The notes under the pieces: generated by a model
What the model was told of the DNA's origin: nothing
What the model saw: only the letters and a program-made list of their open reading frames with translations
Database searches by the model: none
In this document: positions 1 through 9,872 of the stretch, piece by piece
Numbering within the stretch: position 1 is the first letter of the stretch
Layout of the letters: each line of letters opens with the position of its first letter
Made by a program: the position numbers and the translations under genes
DNA from: Hoeflea_A sp963921345
GTDB lineage: Bacteria > Pseudomonadota > Alphaproteobacteria > Rhizobiales > Rhizobiaceae
Reading direction: 5' to 3'
Length of the DNA: 64,000 bases
Assembly (NCBI GenBank): GCA_963921345.3
Contig: CAWUFE020000005.1
Span: 1 to 64,000 of the forward strand

Positions 1-322
1 GCGTCGCGACGTCGTCCCTGGTGACGATCGGCCGGCCGAAATCGGTGCCGTAATACAGAACCAGCAAGCCGCCATGGTAGCGGCCCAGCACGTCCACGCG
101 ACCATCGCGCAAAACCTCGCCGTTCGGATCGACAACATCGCCGCGCGAGTCGCGCAGACGCATGGGCTTGTCCAAACCCTGATGGTCGTAGAGAGCGGCC
201 CAACGGTCGAGGTGACCATAGAAGAAACCAACTCCGGACTGGGCCACCGCGCCCATCAGGAGCGGCCTGCGGCCGTCGTTTCCCCCAACTGCCGTAATCG
301 TCAAAATGGCGTTTTCCTGCAT
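1..322 (-). CDS. Hypothetical protein, C-terminus beyond the left edge
   Basis: An open frame begins at an ATG at 322 and runs leftward to the window edge without a stop, giving 107 residues. The visible product starts MQENAILTITAVGG and contains RLRDSRGDVVDPNGE and GRYHGGLLVLYYG, a mixed beta-rich soluble sequence without signal peptide or membrane segment. I do not recognise the family. It lies just downstream of the Uma2 gene on the same strand with a 67-bp gap, so the two may be cotranscribed. Confidence 0.55.
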   Translation of the reverse strand, partial: MQENAILTITAVGGNDGRRPLLMGAVAQSGVGFFYGHLDRWAALYDHQGLDKPMRLRDSRGDVVDPNGEVLRDGRVDVLGRYHGGLLVLYYGTDFGRPIVTRDDVAT

Positions 323-389
323 CGGTCCTGTCTCATTTGGTCGAAAGCGCGTTCACGCAAACACTGGGCCAATTCTCCTGCAAAGGCCC

Positions 390-1073
390 CTACTCCCGGT
401 CGGGCCCGGCCGGCGTTTCCCCGCTGCCGGCCCGTCGGGTATTCGAACCATTTTCATCCGTGTCCCCTTCCGATGCATTACCGGCCGCAGCACTTTCCGG
501 CCAAAGCGCATCGAGGGGGAAGGTGATGGCGTCAAACGGCGGCTGCGAGACCGGTTCATCATCGGCCAGCGTGGCCAGCAACACCCAGCGATGTTCGCGT
601 AGCTCAAAGACCTCCAATATCTTTGCATCGGGATCCACGAACCACATGTGCGAGACACCCTCGCGCGCATAGATCTCCGACTTTTCATGCCGGTCGATGC
701 GCCGGGTCGAGGGCGACAGCACCTCGCAGACCCAATCCGGCGGGATGGAAAAATAGGCCGCGTCCGGGTAATCGGGCATGGTCTCGCGTCGCCAGCCACC
801 GAGGTCGGGTACCAGGATATCATCGCCAAGATGCAATTCCGGCTCAAAAACAATCCACCAACCGCCAGGACCGCCCTGCCCCCGACCAAATGGATTGACC
901 AGGCTTCCACCGATAATTGAACTCGCCCAGGCATGCCGCGACGCCGGCCTCGGCTGGGTATGGAGCGTTCCGGCGAGAACTTCGGCCACCATGTTCGGCG
1001 GCGCATCCAGAACGTCCTGGTAGCTCGCACGCCTCCGGGATTGTTGTCCTGCAAGCTTGCTGCGAATGTTCAT
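390..1073 (-). CDS. Uma2 family (DUF820) restriction-endonuclease-fold protein
   Basis: The 227-aa product has the Uma2 pattern: N-terminal ASYQDVLDAPPNMVAEVLAG, a central LVPDLGGWRRE with acidic residues, PPDWVCEVLSPSTRR, then KSEIYAREGVSHMWFVDP. Uma2 proteins have a PD-(D/E)xK nuclease fold and are often present in many copies; their physiological role is mostly unknown. The ATG at 1073 (MNIRSK) is preferred over an upstream in-frame start because the homologous block begins soon after it and a GGAG lies upstream. The tail after LDALWPES is low-complexity and hydrophilic. A paralogue lies at 49624-50247. Confidence 0.85.
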   Translation of the reverse strand: MNIRSKLAGQQSRRRASYQDVLDAPPNMVAEVLAGTLHTQPRPASRHAWASSIIGGSLVNPFGRGQGGPGGWWIVFEPELHLGDDILVPDLGGWRRETMPDYPDAAYFSIPPDWVCEVLSPSTRRIDRHEKSEIYAREGVSHMWFVDPDAKILEVFELREHRWVLLATLADDEPVSQPPFDAITFPLDALWPESAAAGNASEGDTDENGSNTRRAGSGETPAGPDRE

Positions 1074-1256
1074 ACCGACGGTCTCCAATTCTGCCCTGCC
1101 GACAATAACCACACAGGCCGTAACTGTCACTGCCCACACTCAATTGCGCACACTCGCCTTCGGCAGCCGGCCCGACGGTGAAATAACCGTCACAAACGAT
1201 GAAAAACGGAACCGGGCTGGGTGCGTTCGGCGCATCGATCGCTTATCGTGCATGTC

Positions 1257-2375
1257 ATGAGCGAATCAGAGCACAAGCCGCCATCGCGGCAAGCGCCCCG
1301 GCCCGCCCCTGAAACCGGCCACGGCACAACTCCGTCCACGGCGCCCGGCACCCCGGCAGACCATGCGCGGATCGGCCTCCCGGACAATGTCGCCTCGTCC
1401 GGCACGCTGGAACGCCTGGTCGACAGCGCCCGAGATTACGCCGCACAGGCGACGGCCGACAACACCGGCCTCGCCTACGCGAAGGACTGGGCCCATTTCG
1501 CCAGTTGGTGCCGCAGACGCGGCGTCAACCAGAACGTTGCCGATCCGCGGACGGTCGGCCTTTACATCACCGAATGCGCAGCTCCCCGGGACGGCTCCTC
1601 TCCCCTGTGCGTCTCGACCATCGAACGACGTCTGTCAGGCCTGTCATGGACCTACCGGCAGCAGGGCCTGACACTCGACCGACAGGACCGGCACATCGCC
1701 ACGGTGCTCGCCGGCATCAGGCGCAAGCACGGCCGGCCGCCCCAACAGAAGGAGGCGGTGCTCGCAGAGGACATCCTGGAGATGGTGTCGCTGCTGTCCT
1801 TCGGCCTCAGGGATCTTCGCGACCGGGCCATCCTGCTGGCCGGATTCGCCGGCGGCCTCAGGCGCTCCGAAATCGTCGGCCTCGACGTAAACCGGGACGA
1901 CACCCAGGACGGCAGCGGATGGATCAAATTCGAGACGGACGGCGCACTCATCGTCCTGCGCTCCAAGACTGGCTGGCGCGAGGTCGAGATCGGCCACGGC
2001 TCATCCGGACATACCTGCCCGGTGCATGCGCTGCAAATATGGCTCCACCATGCCAGGATCGACGTCGGGCCGGTCTTTCGGGCCGTGACCCGCGACAACC
2101 GGAACGCCACCGCCGACCGTCTGTCGGACAAGCATGTGGCAAGGCTGGTCAAACGCCTGGTCCTGGAGGCCGGGATCCGGCCGGACCTTCCCGACGCGGA
2201 ACGCGTGAAACTGTTCTCCGGTCATTCGCTGCGCGCCGGCCTCGCCTCAAGCGCAAAGGTCGAGGAGCGCCATGTCCAGAAACAGCTTGGCCATGCCTCG
2301 GTGCAGATGACCCGACGATACCAGCGACGCCGGGACCGCTTCCGGGTCAACCTGACAAAGGCCGCCGGCCTTTGA
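1257..2375 (+). CDS. Tyrosine recombinase (phage-integrase family)
   Basis: This 372-aa protein has a SAM-like N-terminal core-binding domain (TADNTGLAYAKDWAHFASWC) and a C-terminal catalytic domain. Visible catalytic residues are the first Arg in GFAGGLRRSEIVGLD, the HSLRAG box (HxxR), the LGH box (QLGHASVQMTRRY) and the nucleophilic Tyr in TRRYQRR. All five conserved positions appear present, so it is probably active in integration, resolution or multimer separation. The start MSESEH at 1257 is chosen over an upstream in-frame ATG. It is transcribed away from the Uma2 gene. No attachment site was identified. Confidence 0.9.
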   Translation: MSESEHKPPSRQAPRPAPETGHGTTPSTAPGTPADHARIGLPDNVASSGTLERLVDSARDYAAQATADNTGLAYAKDWAHFASWCRRRGVNQNVADPRTVGLYITECAAPRDGSSPLCVSTIERRLSGLSWTYRQQGLTLDRQDRHIATVLAGIRRKHGRPPQQKEAVLAEDILEMVSLLSFGLRDLRDRAILLAGFAGGLRRSEIVGLDVNRDDTQDGSGWIKFETDGALIVLRSKTGWREVEIGHGSSGHTCPVHALQIWLHHARIDVGPVFRAVTRDNRNATADRLSDKHVARLVKRLVLEAGIRPDLPDAERVKLFSGHSLRAGLASSAKVEERHVQKQLGHASVQMTRRYQRRRDRFRVNLTKAAGL

Positions 2376-2542
2376 GGCATTATGCGCAACTTCAATGACA
2401 GACCCCGCCTTTCAACCCTCGGCGACCGCCAGCGCGGTCGTGCGATCAACAGCGGATTCTGCGCAAAATGGGTACCAGGCCGGCAGATCTTCATGCGCAT
2501 CAGAGGCAGTCGTGGCGGATCCGGTTTCGGATGGTTCAAACT

Positions 2543-2782
2543 TTATCCGGAGTGAACATCCACCAGATCCAGACGACGCTCAATGCGATCAAGGCGGTTT
2601 TCAACCCGATCAAGTCGTTTCGATTGTCCTGCAAAGGCTTGGACAAGTGAGGCGTGACTTTCTTCCAGCGTTGTAAGCCTATGTTTAACGTCCCGCATGT
2701 CCTCAGACAGCCGATCCACTTTGGAGTCGATCTGGCGCAGGTAGCGCAAAATGATACTGTCAGGTTCGGTGTTGTCGCTCAT
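2543..2782 (-). CDS. Small coiled-coil protein
   Basis: A 79-aa acidic/basic helical protein that begins MSDNTEPDSIILRYLRQID and ends in heptads (RLDRVENRLDRIERRLDLVDV). It has no signal peptide. Short proteins of this pattern are common and unnamed in alphaproteobacteria. Its C-terminal heptads closely match those of the 48-aa protein at 44079-44225, so the two look related. Function unknown. Confidence 0.7.
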   Translation of the reverse strand: MSDNTEPDSIILRYLRQIDSKVDRLSEDMRDVKHRLTTLEESHASLVQAFAGQSKRLDRVENRLDRIERRLDLVDVHSG

Positions 2783-2937
2783 TCGGTTTTACCGCCACAA
2801 TTACGTCCAGCTTATAACGCTCAAACCGCCTTGCCCGTGTTCATCGATTCTCAGCCACAACGACATCTGATGCTTTGCATGCACCAATAATCACGACCGC
2901 ACCAAATTGTCCACCTTTTGAGAACCTTCTCTTCGCT

Positions 2938-2966
2938 CCGGAATTTCATGCAACAAGAAATTTCGG
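2938..2966. terminator. Possible hairpin downstream of the partition operon
   Basis: CCGGAATTTC at 2938-2947 pairs with GAAATTTCGG at 2957-2966 (one mismatch) around a 9-nt loop. It lies 69 bp past the stop of the leftward small partition gene. There is no clear T-run, so it may be a weak or Rho-assisted terminator or a chance hairpin. Confidence 0.3.
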
Positions 2967-3034
2967 GAGGCCTTACTGACAAGACCATATGCTCCGGCCT
3001 GCGCTAAAGGCCTGGCTGGATCCAACCATTGGCT

Positions 3035-3322
3035 TTAGATATTTGCCCGATCCATCAACTCTCTCAGAGCTTCCGGATAGCTCATTCGATTTTCCATCGC
3101 CCAGGATACAAACCGGTTGTATACTGAAACGGGCGGTCGAATATTGAGATTCGCCGAGGGCTCGACCTCCCTTCTCCGAACAATCTTCTGAACAGGCTCA
3201 CGCGAAACAAAGCCGTGGCGGTTGGCTACTTCATCTATCTTGCGATCTGGCACCGCATCCTTTTCATCCTCGCCGTCCGGCTTGATACCGGCAAGGCGAT
3301 TTCCAAAGCCGAGGTCTTTCAT
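3035..3322 (-). CDS. Small ParB-like (ribbon-helix-helix type) partition protein
   Basis: A 95-aa protein encoded immediately after the ParA gene; its ATG overlaps the ParA stop by 4 bp, so translation is probably coupled. The N-terminus is charged and flexible. The C-terminus (RPPVSVYNRFVSWAMENRMSYPEALREL) looks like a beta strand plus two helices, as in ribbon-helix-helix centromere-binding proteins. In type Ib plasmid partition systems such a protein binds the parS/operator upstream of parA and represses the operon. The assignment rests on context and predicted fold; the sequence itself is not strongly diagnostic. Confidence 0.6.
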   Translation of the reverse strand: MKDLGFGNRLAGIKPDGEDEKDAVPDRKIDEVANRHGFVSREPVQKIVRRREVEPSANLNIRPPVSVYNRFVSWAMENRMSYPEALRELMDRANI

Positions 3323-3990
3323 GTTGCATCCTTCTCGGTTACGAAGTTTATCAATTCTTCTGTCAGCCGAAGAGCGTTTTCGCGTGCCCTTGGCAAACCG
3401 TTTACCGCTCCCTCGTCCAGTTCTTGCAGATCCAACTGGTGATAGAACATACTTTTGAAGGCCGCTCGCTCATTTAGATGTGTACAAAAAAACGGAATAT
3501 TGCCACCTTTGAGTTGAGCAAGAATTGCCCTTTCAAGCTTTGTTGGAATTGCTTGCGACGTGCGCGTGAAAAGAATGCGGTAAGGTATAACCTTATCGAA
3601 GGACTCACCTTCATCTTCGATCAGGTTAATGGCCTTAGCCGCCAGTTCGGCGTCAGTCGGGCTGGCTTGTATCGGTATTATAACCAAGTGTGAGCGGAAA
3701 AGCGCACGCGACATAAGGCGGTTTGCTGTGCCTTCCAGATCAACAAAAACGAATTGTTGCTGGTGTCGATGATAATCGAGCTTTTCCTTAAAGCTCTGTT
3801 CGTCTGTTGCGCTATCCACCTTAACAGGGTTTTTTGATTCCCCGGACTTCCAGCCTGCAATTGGCTGATTACGGTCGCAGTCTAGGATTGTTACGCTTGC
3901 TCCCTGGCTAGCCAACGAGGTGGCAAGTACAAGCGCCGTAGTGGACTTTCCCGCTCCGCCCTTAGGGTTGGCGACGGCTATGACCGGCAT
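3319..3990 (-). CDS. parA: ParA-type partition ATPase
   Basis: A 223-aa deviant-Walker ATPase starting MPVIAVANPKGGAGKSTTAL, with the signature KGGxGKS box at residues 9-16, a Walker A' region (TILDCDRNQPI) and Walker B-like FVFVDLEG. It is short and lacks an N-terminal HTH domain, as in the type Ib ParA/VirC1 group, so autorepression would fall to its small partner. An upstream in-frame ATG would add 24 residues, but the core begins at 3990. Cytoplasmic; it moves plasmid copies over the nucleoid. The region is visibly AT-richer than most of the window. Confidence 0.88.
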   Translation of the reverse strand: MPVIAVANPKGGAGKSTTALVLATSLASQGASVTILDCDRNQPIAGWKSGESKNPVKVDSATDEQSFKEKLDYHRHQQQFVFVDLEGTANRLMSRALFRSHLVIIPIQASPTDAELAAKAINLIEDEGESFDKVIPYRILFTRTSQAIPTKLERAILAQLKGGNIPFFCTHLNERAAFKSMFYHQLDLQELDEGAVNGLPRARENALRLTEELINFVTEKDAT

Positions 3991-4087
3991 GGTTGCTCCC
4001 TTCATTTGCCTCGACATATTTTTCATTATGATGCGTGTAATTGCTTTATGTCGCCTTAACAAGCCGCATATAGCATTACGATGCTAC

Positions 4088-4105
4088 TTGACGCATTTGC
4101 GTCAA
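4088..4105. promoter_or_regulatory. Palindromic site upstream of parA (candidate parS/operator)
   Basis: TTGACGCATTTGCGTCAA is an 8-2-8 palindrome 98 bp upstream of parA. Related half-sites follow: AACGCATCAAC near 4110-4120 and GCGTCAA at about 4133-4139. Clusters of such half-sites upstream of parA are typical centromeres/operators bound by ribbon-helix-helix ParB proteins. No binding data; the role is inferred from position and symmetry. Confidence 0.55.
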
Positions 4106-4159
4106 CGTTAACGCATCAACATTAATGTACGCGCGTCAATTGATTTCCCAACGAAGTAG

Positions 4160-4310
4160 AGTCGGGGAGTACCAAAATCCGTGGGGTCTCATGCCGCCAT
4201 TGGCAGTTCCCCGGCCTGGTAATTTGGCGTAACGGAAAGTCCTGGATTGGATCCCAACTCTCCAACTTGGTCCGCAAAGTATACCCCACGGATTTTGGTA
4301 CTCCCCGACT
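4160..4310. mobile_element. 151-bp MITE-like element with perfect 28-bp inverted repeats
   Basis: The arms at 4160-4187 and 4283-4310 are exact reverse complements (core GGGGAGTACCAAAATCCGTG). The 95-bp interior codes for nothing recognisable. A further copy of the end, with one mismatch, lies at 35924-35950 near the broken mutL. This suggests the ends of an IS family present in the genome, here as a non-autonomous or internally deleted copy. The family was not identified and no clear target duplication is visible. Confidence 0.6.
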
Positions 4311-4389
4311 ATGAATCACGACAGGCCCAAACGTTCAAGGGGTGGGTAATTACTGCCAACCTACTCAACCGGATGCTTACGTCTGTCTC

Positions 4390-5130
4390 TTAGATTTTGG
4401 GGCGAGCAGTACGCGGAAACAGCATTGCAATGCGCTGATCGATTCTGAGAGACAGCAGTTCGAAAGCGCCGATGGCGGCGCGAGAGAGTGCTGGGTCGGT
4501 GGCTACTGCTGTGCGGCACGCCCTATCCCACGCGCTTCGTCGGCACGGCTTTGCTATCGCCTCAAGCGCCGCTGCCTCGGGGACGTTGGAAAAGGGCGCG
4601 ATGCGTTGCAAGAGGATGTGCGCCGCATCGGACGTGCGGCGGGCGAATGCGGCTCCGACCTCGCTCGCAATCACCGTACGCTGCAACCGCCGAAACTGGA
4701 TCGGGTCGTTGAGCACCTGCGACGACGTCGCCACAAAGACAGGCGGTACATTCGAGTTGAGTGGTGTCGGCAAGGCCCAAACGGCCCGCAGGCCTGGGTG
4801 CGCCATTCTGGCGCGCAAAAGCGCCGCCGGGCTCACGATGGCAGCGAGGCCGTCGCGCACAGCAATGGCGGTGGCGACGGCCTCGCCGTCCACCGGCACG
4901 AGGCGCCCGGCGTGGCGCGATTGATGGAGACCCGCCGCGGTCGCGAGGGTGAGAGTCCAACCGGTGGCAAAGTAGTGACGCATGTCGATTGACACGATCC
5001 GGTTGTCGGGGGTGGTGGGGGGCTCCGCAAGAGGGCAGGGCGCGCTCGTAGCTGCCTGAGCACCGGGCGGCTGCATTGCAATCGACGTTGCGGCGGCCCC
5101 TTGGATGAAATCGCGACGATAGAGCTTCAT
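4390..5130 (-). CDS. Tat-exported protein of unknown function, third gene of the giant operon
   Basis: The 246-aa product begins MKLYRRDFIQGAAATSIAMQ and continues to a PGAQAA site: a twin-arginine signal (RR at residues 5-6 followed by DF) with an alanine-rich h-region, so it is probably exported folded by Tat. The mature part has several Cys (CPLAEPP, KPCRRSAWDRACR) and no domain I recognise. Its ATG overlaps the stop of the second giant gene by 4 bp, indicating translational coupling. Because a Tn3-family insertion now lies upstream in the operon, its native transcription is probably lost or altered. Confidence 0.75.
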   Translation of the reverse strand: MKLYRRDFIQGAAATSIAMQPPGAQAATSAPCPLAEPPTTPDNRIVSIDMRHYFATGWTLTLATAAGLHQSRHAGRLVPVDGEAVATAIAVRDGLAAIVSPAALLRARMAHPGLRAVWALPTPLNSNVPPVFVATSSQVLNDPIQFRRLQRTVIASEVGAAFARRTSDAAHILLQRIAPFSNVPEAAALEAIAKPCRRSAWDRACRTAVATDPALSRAAIGAFELLSLRIDQRIAMLFPRTARPKI

Positions 5131-7332
5131 GACAGATCCCGACCCAACATGCCGATAGGCGGCGATATGCGGCAGATCCGGGCAACGGCATCTTGCCGCT
5201 TTCCACCGTCTTCGCTCACCATGAGGATTGCATCGAATATCGGATGATCGGGCGGCGGCTCGGTTTCCTCCGATGTCTGCTCAGCAAAAAAGTCCTTGCA
5301 GACTCTTCCTTTGACGATCCGGCGATTACGGTAATCGCGATGCTCTTTGTGGAACTCAAGCTCAACGAGACGCGCCTTGATCTCGGTCTTGTTTTTCCAG
5401 CTTTCGTTGAACCAGAAGAACGGTTTGCGTAGCGCAATCTCGTGACTTGGCTTGATCACGAACGACTGCGGAGGGTCTTTATCAATGCTGCGGGTGGCCG
5501 TTTGGTTCTGATCCAAATCGACCTCTGCGACCATGCCAGCGCCCAGGAATACCTCACTGCGGCGGTCTCCCCCGGCGCCGCGCGTCGTATAGGTCAAGAT
5601 AACCGCCAAGCGCCGCACCAGCGTAGTCGTCGGTGCGTTCGGCGCCGTGGTTTGAGACGGGGCCGTAGCATTGGTGGCAAGAATGTTGACTGGCATGCGG
5701 CTGGTACCGTCTTCACGTGCTACGTGAAACACATGTTCGATCGGATCAAACCGCAGCATCGCGGTATGGACCCAATGGAGGGGATCGCCTGGTATAAACC
5801 GCACCCGCCAGACGGCATTGCTCGCGCCAAACAGGATCCACTCTAATCGCGTACGTTCCGACTCCACATGGTCTTCATCAAGAGCGCCCCATGATTTAAT
5901 TGACCGGCGAAAGTAGGCCTCGGCGAACACGCGGTCCCCCTCCGATCCTGCGAGGGCGTTGACTTGGTCGACATTGAGCCGAACCTCAACCATGCTGCGC
6001 AAGGGTACGGCCCCGATGGTCTCCTCGAAGGTGAGGCCGAGCGGCACGCCCGCAGAGCGGATCAACGGCCCTAACGGCCCGAGGGAGCCCTTGCCATCTT
6101 TGATGCATCCGTCCACTTCGAGCGGTGTCAACTTCCTGCCGCTCTCTTTCAGGGCATTTGAGGCACGCAGGATCGGGTCGAAGCCAAACTCGGGTATATC
6201 GTAGCAAGGCCGAAAGATCGCTGTCAGGGCGTTGGTGTCGGCCTTGACCGTCTCGTCGGTGTCGGTGGTGAACGCGACTTCGGCGTCGATGAATTCGGCA
6301 AGGCCGCCGACGTCGCCCCATGTCTCGTCAAACACGCCGAGGAAGCTTTGCCACGCACCTTCAGGGCTATCATCCTTGTTGGTCGCTGTGGCAACTGCAT
6401 CGGGCATCGGGATCATCAACCGAAGGCGCGGTGCGGGAATTTCTTCAAATGTCCCCGGCCCGATAACCACACGGCGCCAAGGCACCGAGACCATCCCGTG
6501 ACCGCGGTTGCTTGGCCCCTCACGGTCCATCATCGCGAGGTAGCGTGACACTGCGACGGCACCAAAACGCCAGTACTGCGCTTGCGGCCGGCTGCCAAGC
6601 GGCACTTTAGCCAGGATGAGACCGCGACCGCGCCTTGCTTGCGGTTCCCCGGCGTACAACGAACTCGGCGGTGCCATGAGCGGCCAAGCGCCGGTCTGGT
6701 CGAAGCGGTCGGCATCGGAGGTCGCAGCGAACCACTCGCCATCGCCCTTGATAAGTTCTCGCCACGCGTTGAACACGACGTCCGTCCCCTGCGAGATCGA
6801 ATTGTACGACGGCTCCAGCATCGCCCGCCCTTGGGCACGAATGCCCTTGGAATCGACCGCGTCCGCGAGAAAGGTCTTGGTCGCCTCCCATGCTGCCTGG
6901 CTGATTTTGCGCAAGTCCGCAATGGTGTCCTGACCGTCGTCATCCTCATCGGGCTGACGACCTGATGTGCGACCCGTCCAGTGCCACTGTTGCCGGCTCA
7001 AGGTAGCCCGGGAGACGAAACGGAACGGATTCGTATCGAGCGGTTCGTCCGGCGGCAGGAAGCCGACCAAGAGATTGCCCTCCTCCTCGCCGATCAGGTC
7101 GATTGTGTCGAATAGCGCTGGGCGCTCTGGCATCTTGTCTGATGCGACCTCGATATCGAGCGTCGTGCGCGCCGCCTCCACATGGCCCTTGAAATCACCC
7201 GACTCGTCGGCGGGCTGCCATGTCCAACGGTCCAGACCGCCGCTCTCGGCAGCAAGCCGCGAGATCAGCGCGCCGGGGCGCGCGCGGAACCGTGCCTCGT
7301 TGGCCGGATTGCCAGGGTCGTCGTAGCGGCGC
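5127..7332 (-). pseudogene. 3' part of the second giant gene, cut off by Tn3-family insertion
   Basis: This segment continues, in frame, the gene that starts at 18412. Deleting the transposon and one AGTTC copy joins LTEL to RRYDDPGNPANEA without a stop. The fragment ends LGRDLS and overlaps the Tat protein start. The intact protein would be about 1957 residues. The part includes GWxSFLGVFDETWGDVGG-like soluble sequence and no recognisable catalytic motif or membrane helix. A GTG at 7181 could in principle restart translation, but no good ribosome site is evident. Confidence 0.8.
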
Positions 7333-7337
7333 AGTTC

Positions 7338-7375
7338 GGGGTATGTTCGGGATACGTGTAAAAAGTTGTTGTAGC
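7338..7375 (+). repeat. Left terminal inverted repeat of the Tn3-family element
   Basis: 38 bp that are the exact reverse complement of 14707-14744. The GGGG outer end and length of about 38 bp are typical of Tn3-family elements. Confidence 0.95.
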
Positions 7376-7388
7376 CTGTATTTGGCCC

Positions 7389-9653
7389 TCATATTGCCAA
7401 TTGCAACGACCGTGGATTTAGCGGAAGAGGCAATTGTTCCATTTCCAGAAAGTACCAGCCAAATCGTCGTAGGTGCTCCCGTGCGTAGGGGCTGAGGCAG
7501 GCGATGTGTTTATGGGTGACTGGATAGCCTTCAGCGACCAGGTTTTCGATAATTTCTGTCATATCGACCACATTTTGTAGCATGATCGCGTTGGCGACGA
7601 GGTTCATGTACTTGATTTGCTTGTTCTGCTCGACCGGATCACCGCTTTTGATGACGGTGCCACCGAAGCCGACCCAGTCCAGGAACGCGTTATAGGACTC
7701 GATCTTGGTGGTCTCGGCACGAATGGTTTGTCGAAATTCCACCTCGGAGAGGTAGCGCAGCAAGAAGAGAGTGCGCACGACGCGCCCGAGTTCCCTGAAC
7801 GCCTTTGAGAGCTTGTTCTTTCGGTTGTGGCTCCCGAGTTTGCGCAGCAACATGGACGGCAGAACTGTCCCGGCTTGAATTGACAGAATGACCTGCATCA
7901 TGTCGCGGTAATGAGCTTCGATAATGGCCCAGTCGATTATGCCGTCGAAAAGTTCATCGATGTGCTTGTATCTGGCCTGCCGCGCAGGTCGATAGAATAT
8001 GACGTCATTCCAGTTCCGCATACGTGGGAACAGGTTTATGCCAAGCAGATAGGCCAGACCGAACACAGGTTCACTCTGGCCATGAGTATCGGCGTGTAAC
8101 GTGTCAGGCTCAAGTTTGGACGCGTTCAGCAGCAAGCCGTCGAGTATGTAGACCGCTTCCCAGACACCGCAGGATATGAAATTCGAGAACACAGCGATGT
8201 AGTTGTCGGAAATGTGGTGATAGGCGATCCCGCCGAATCCGCCGTACCGGATATGCCGGGATCCAAGCAGGTTATTCTCGCGAAGTTCCATCTGTGTGCC
8301 GTCGGCGATTGCTGCTTTTCCCTTTCCCCAGAACTGCGGCAGTCCGAAGCGAATGTATTCTTCAATGATGTCGTTGGCCGCCGCTTCCAGCTTGAACGCA
8401 TTGACATGCTGGCCATTAATGCGGCGCATGGTATGTCGGCTTATGGCCTCCGGCGCATGTCGCGCAGTCTGGCTTGGGCCAAGATTGCAGCCGTAGCCGA
8501 AGACGGTGAACAGATAACGCCTGGTTGCGTCGGACAGTTTGTTGTCCGAACCGGAGGGAGGTCCGAAATGCCTCGTATAGTCTGACCAATGATGGACATT
8601 GCGCAGGACTTCAAGCAGATGCCGTTCCGGCATTCTGGCATGCACAAGAGCCTCGAATTCCTGAAGGTCCTCTGGCGTTTTGCGCGCCTTCAACCGTTTA
8701 AGGTGCGGTGTGCCATCGGCATCGATGGTTAGCTCGCTGTTATCTGGAAATGTCGCGTCAACAGCAGAGCACAATCCGGACAATTCGGCCTTCAGTTTGG
8801 TGACGAGATCAGAACCCGACCCGGGAAGGCCCACCCCGCCGCAGTATTCGGTTAGTCGCTTCTGGCAGTCTGTCCAGGGAAGCAATTGCGCACGGTAGTC
8901 GGCATAGGCGCTGGAGCCAACGACATAGAGGTCGACGCATTCCAGCGCTTGTGCCACATGGATGAAAACAGCCACCTCGAAAGAGCGGCGATCAAGTAAG
9001 ATGTGCCCATCGTGCTTTGTCGTGACGAAATTCCGCCACTGTTCGGGCAGGAATGATATGTCGATATCGTAGGATAGGTGGTTTCGACGTGCATTACGGT
9101 TGCGCCTTACCAAATCCAACGCCTCAAGAAGGGCTGTGTCCTGCGTTGTGCTTTCGATCGCAAACAAGTCGGTCGCGCGGAAAAGGGCCGCCCGACTGCT
9201 TTTGTGAGCCCGCCAAAGAAGCGGCAAATAGTTGTTTTGATGATAGGCGGAGACTGCCTGCAACTGGGCATCCAGGGTCTCTAAACCACCCTGTTCCTCG
9301 AGTGTATTGCGCACTTGAATTCCAAGTGTTTGATCATCTATAGCATCGCTCGCTCTTTGCAGAACCTGGCCGAAAACGCCCAAAAGGTTTTCCTCGATCG
9401 CGCGATGTTTCTCGTGAAGCGCTTGCAGTTCCTCGCGGGCCATCCGCCGGGTTTTACGCATCCGGCGCAGGAACATTTCGATCAACTCGTCACGCGTGGA
9501 AGTCCGTATTTCGTGCAGAAAACACAGCAACAACGTATGCCGTTTCCCTGGCTGGGAAATATCCCGCAGATCCCCAACCTCAAGAGCCAACGCCTCGGCC
9601 GCAAACTGGCGTATCTTGGTGTGCGGGATTTCCTCGCCCCGTTTCCGCTCCGA
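7389..9653 (-). pseudogene. tnpA: Tn3-family transposase TnpA, 3' part
   Basis: The reading continues from the N-terminal part at 13180-13926: across the IS30 insertion, ATPKCTSE joins RKRGEEIPHTKIRQFAAEA in frame if one GGTGCAC copy is removed, giving about 1003 residues, normal for TnpA. The part shows the family block VGDLRDISQPGKRHTLLLCFLHE, catalytic-domain stretches WGKGKAAIADGTQMELR and ADTHGQSEPVFGLAYLLGI, and the C-terminal SPYAREHLRRFGWYF. The coding content is intact except for the insertion, so the transposon is currently dead in cis but recent. Confidence 0.92.
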
Positions 9654-9659
9654 GGTGCA

Positions 9660-9723
9660 CCACCGCCAGGCCCTTTTTGGAATGAGGGCGCAAGCCCGAA
9701 TGGAAAAAAGGGCCTGGCGGTGG
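9660..9723. repeat. Perfect 19-bp inverted repeat at the left end of the IS30 insertion
   Basis: CCACCGCCAGGCCCTTTTT (9660-9678) is exactly complementary to 9705-9723, with a 26-nt loop. The arm touches the left GGTGCAC repeat. It could be a transcription terminator for the leftward transposase, a separate small palindromic insertion, or part of the element end. I found no second copy. Confidence 0.55.
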
Positions 9724-9872
9724 AAAATTTCGACAGGCGAAGCCTGCGATGACTTGAATCGCCGTTACCAATACCCCTACCGCAGAATTGTGCACATGCG
9801 CAATCGCCTCTTCGAACAGGCTGTGCCGAAGAGAGATTTCGCACTCTGCGCATCCCAGAGATTTGAGAGCGG

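Noticed and set aside
353..1054. 233-aa leftward frame overlapping Uma2
   Set aside because: Out-of-frame; the overlapping 390-1073 frame has the Uma2 blocks.
1505..2398. 297-aa frame overlapping the tyrosine recombinase
   Set aside because: Arg/Pro-rich out-of-frame shadow; the recombinase frame has all catalytic residues.
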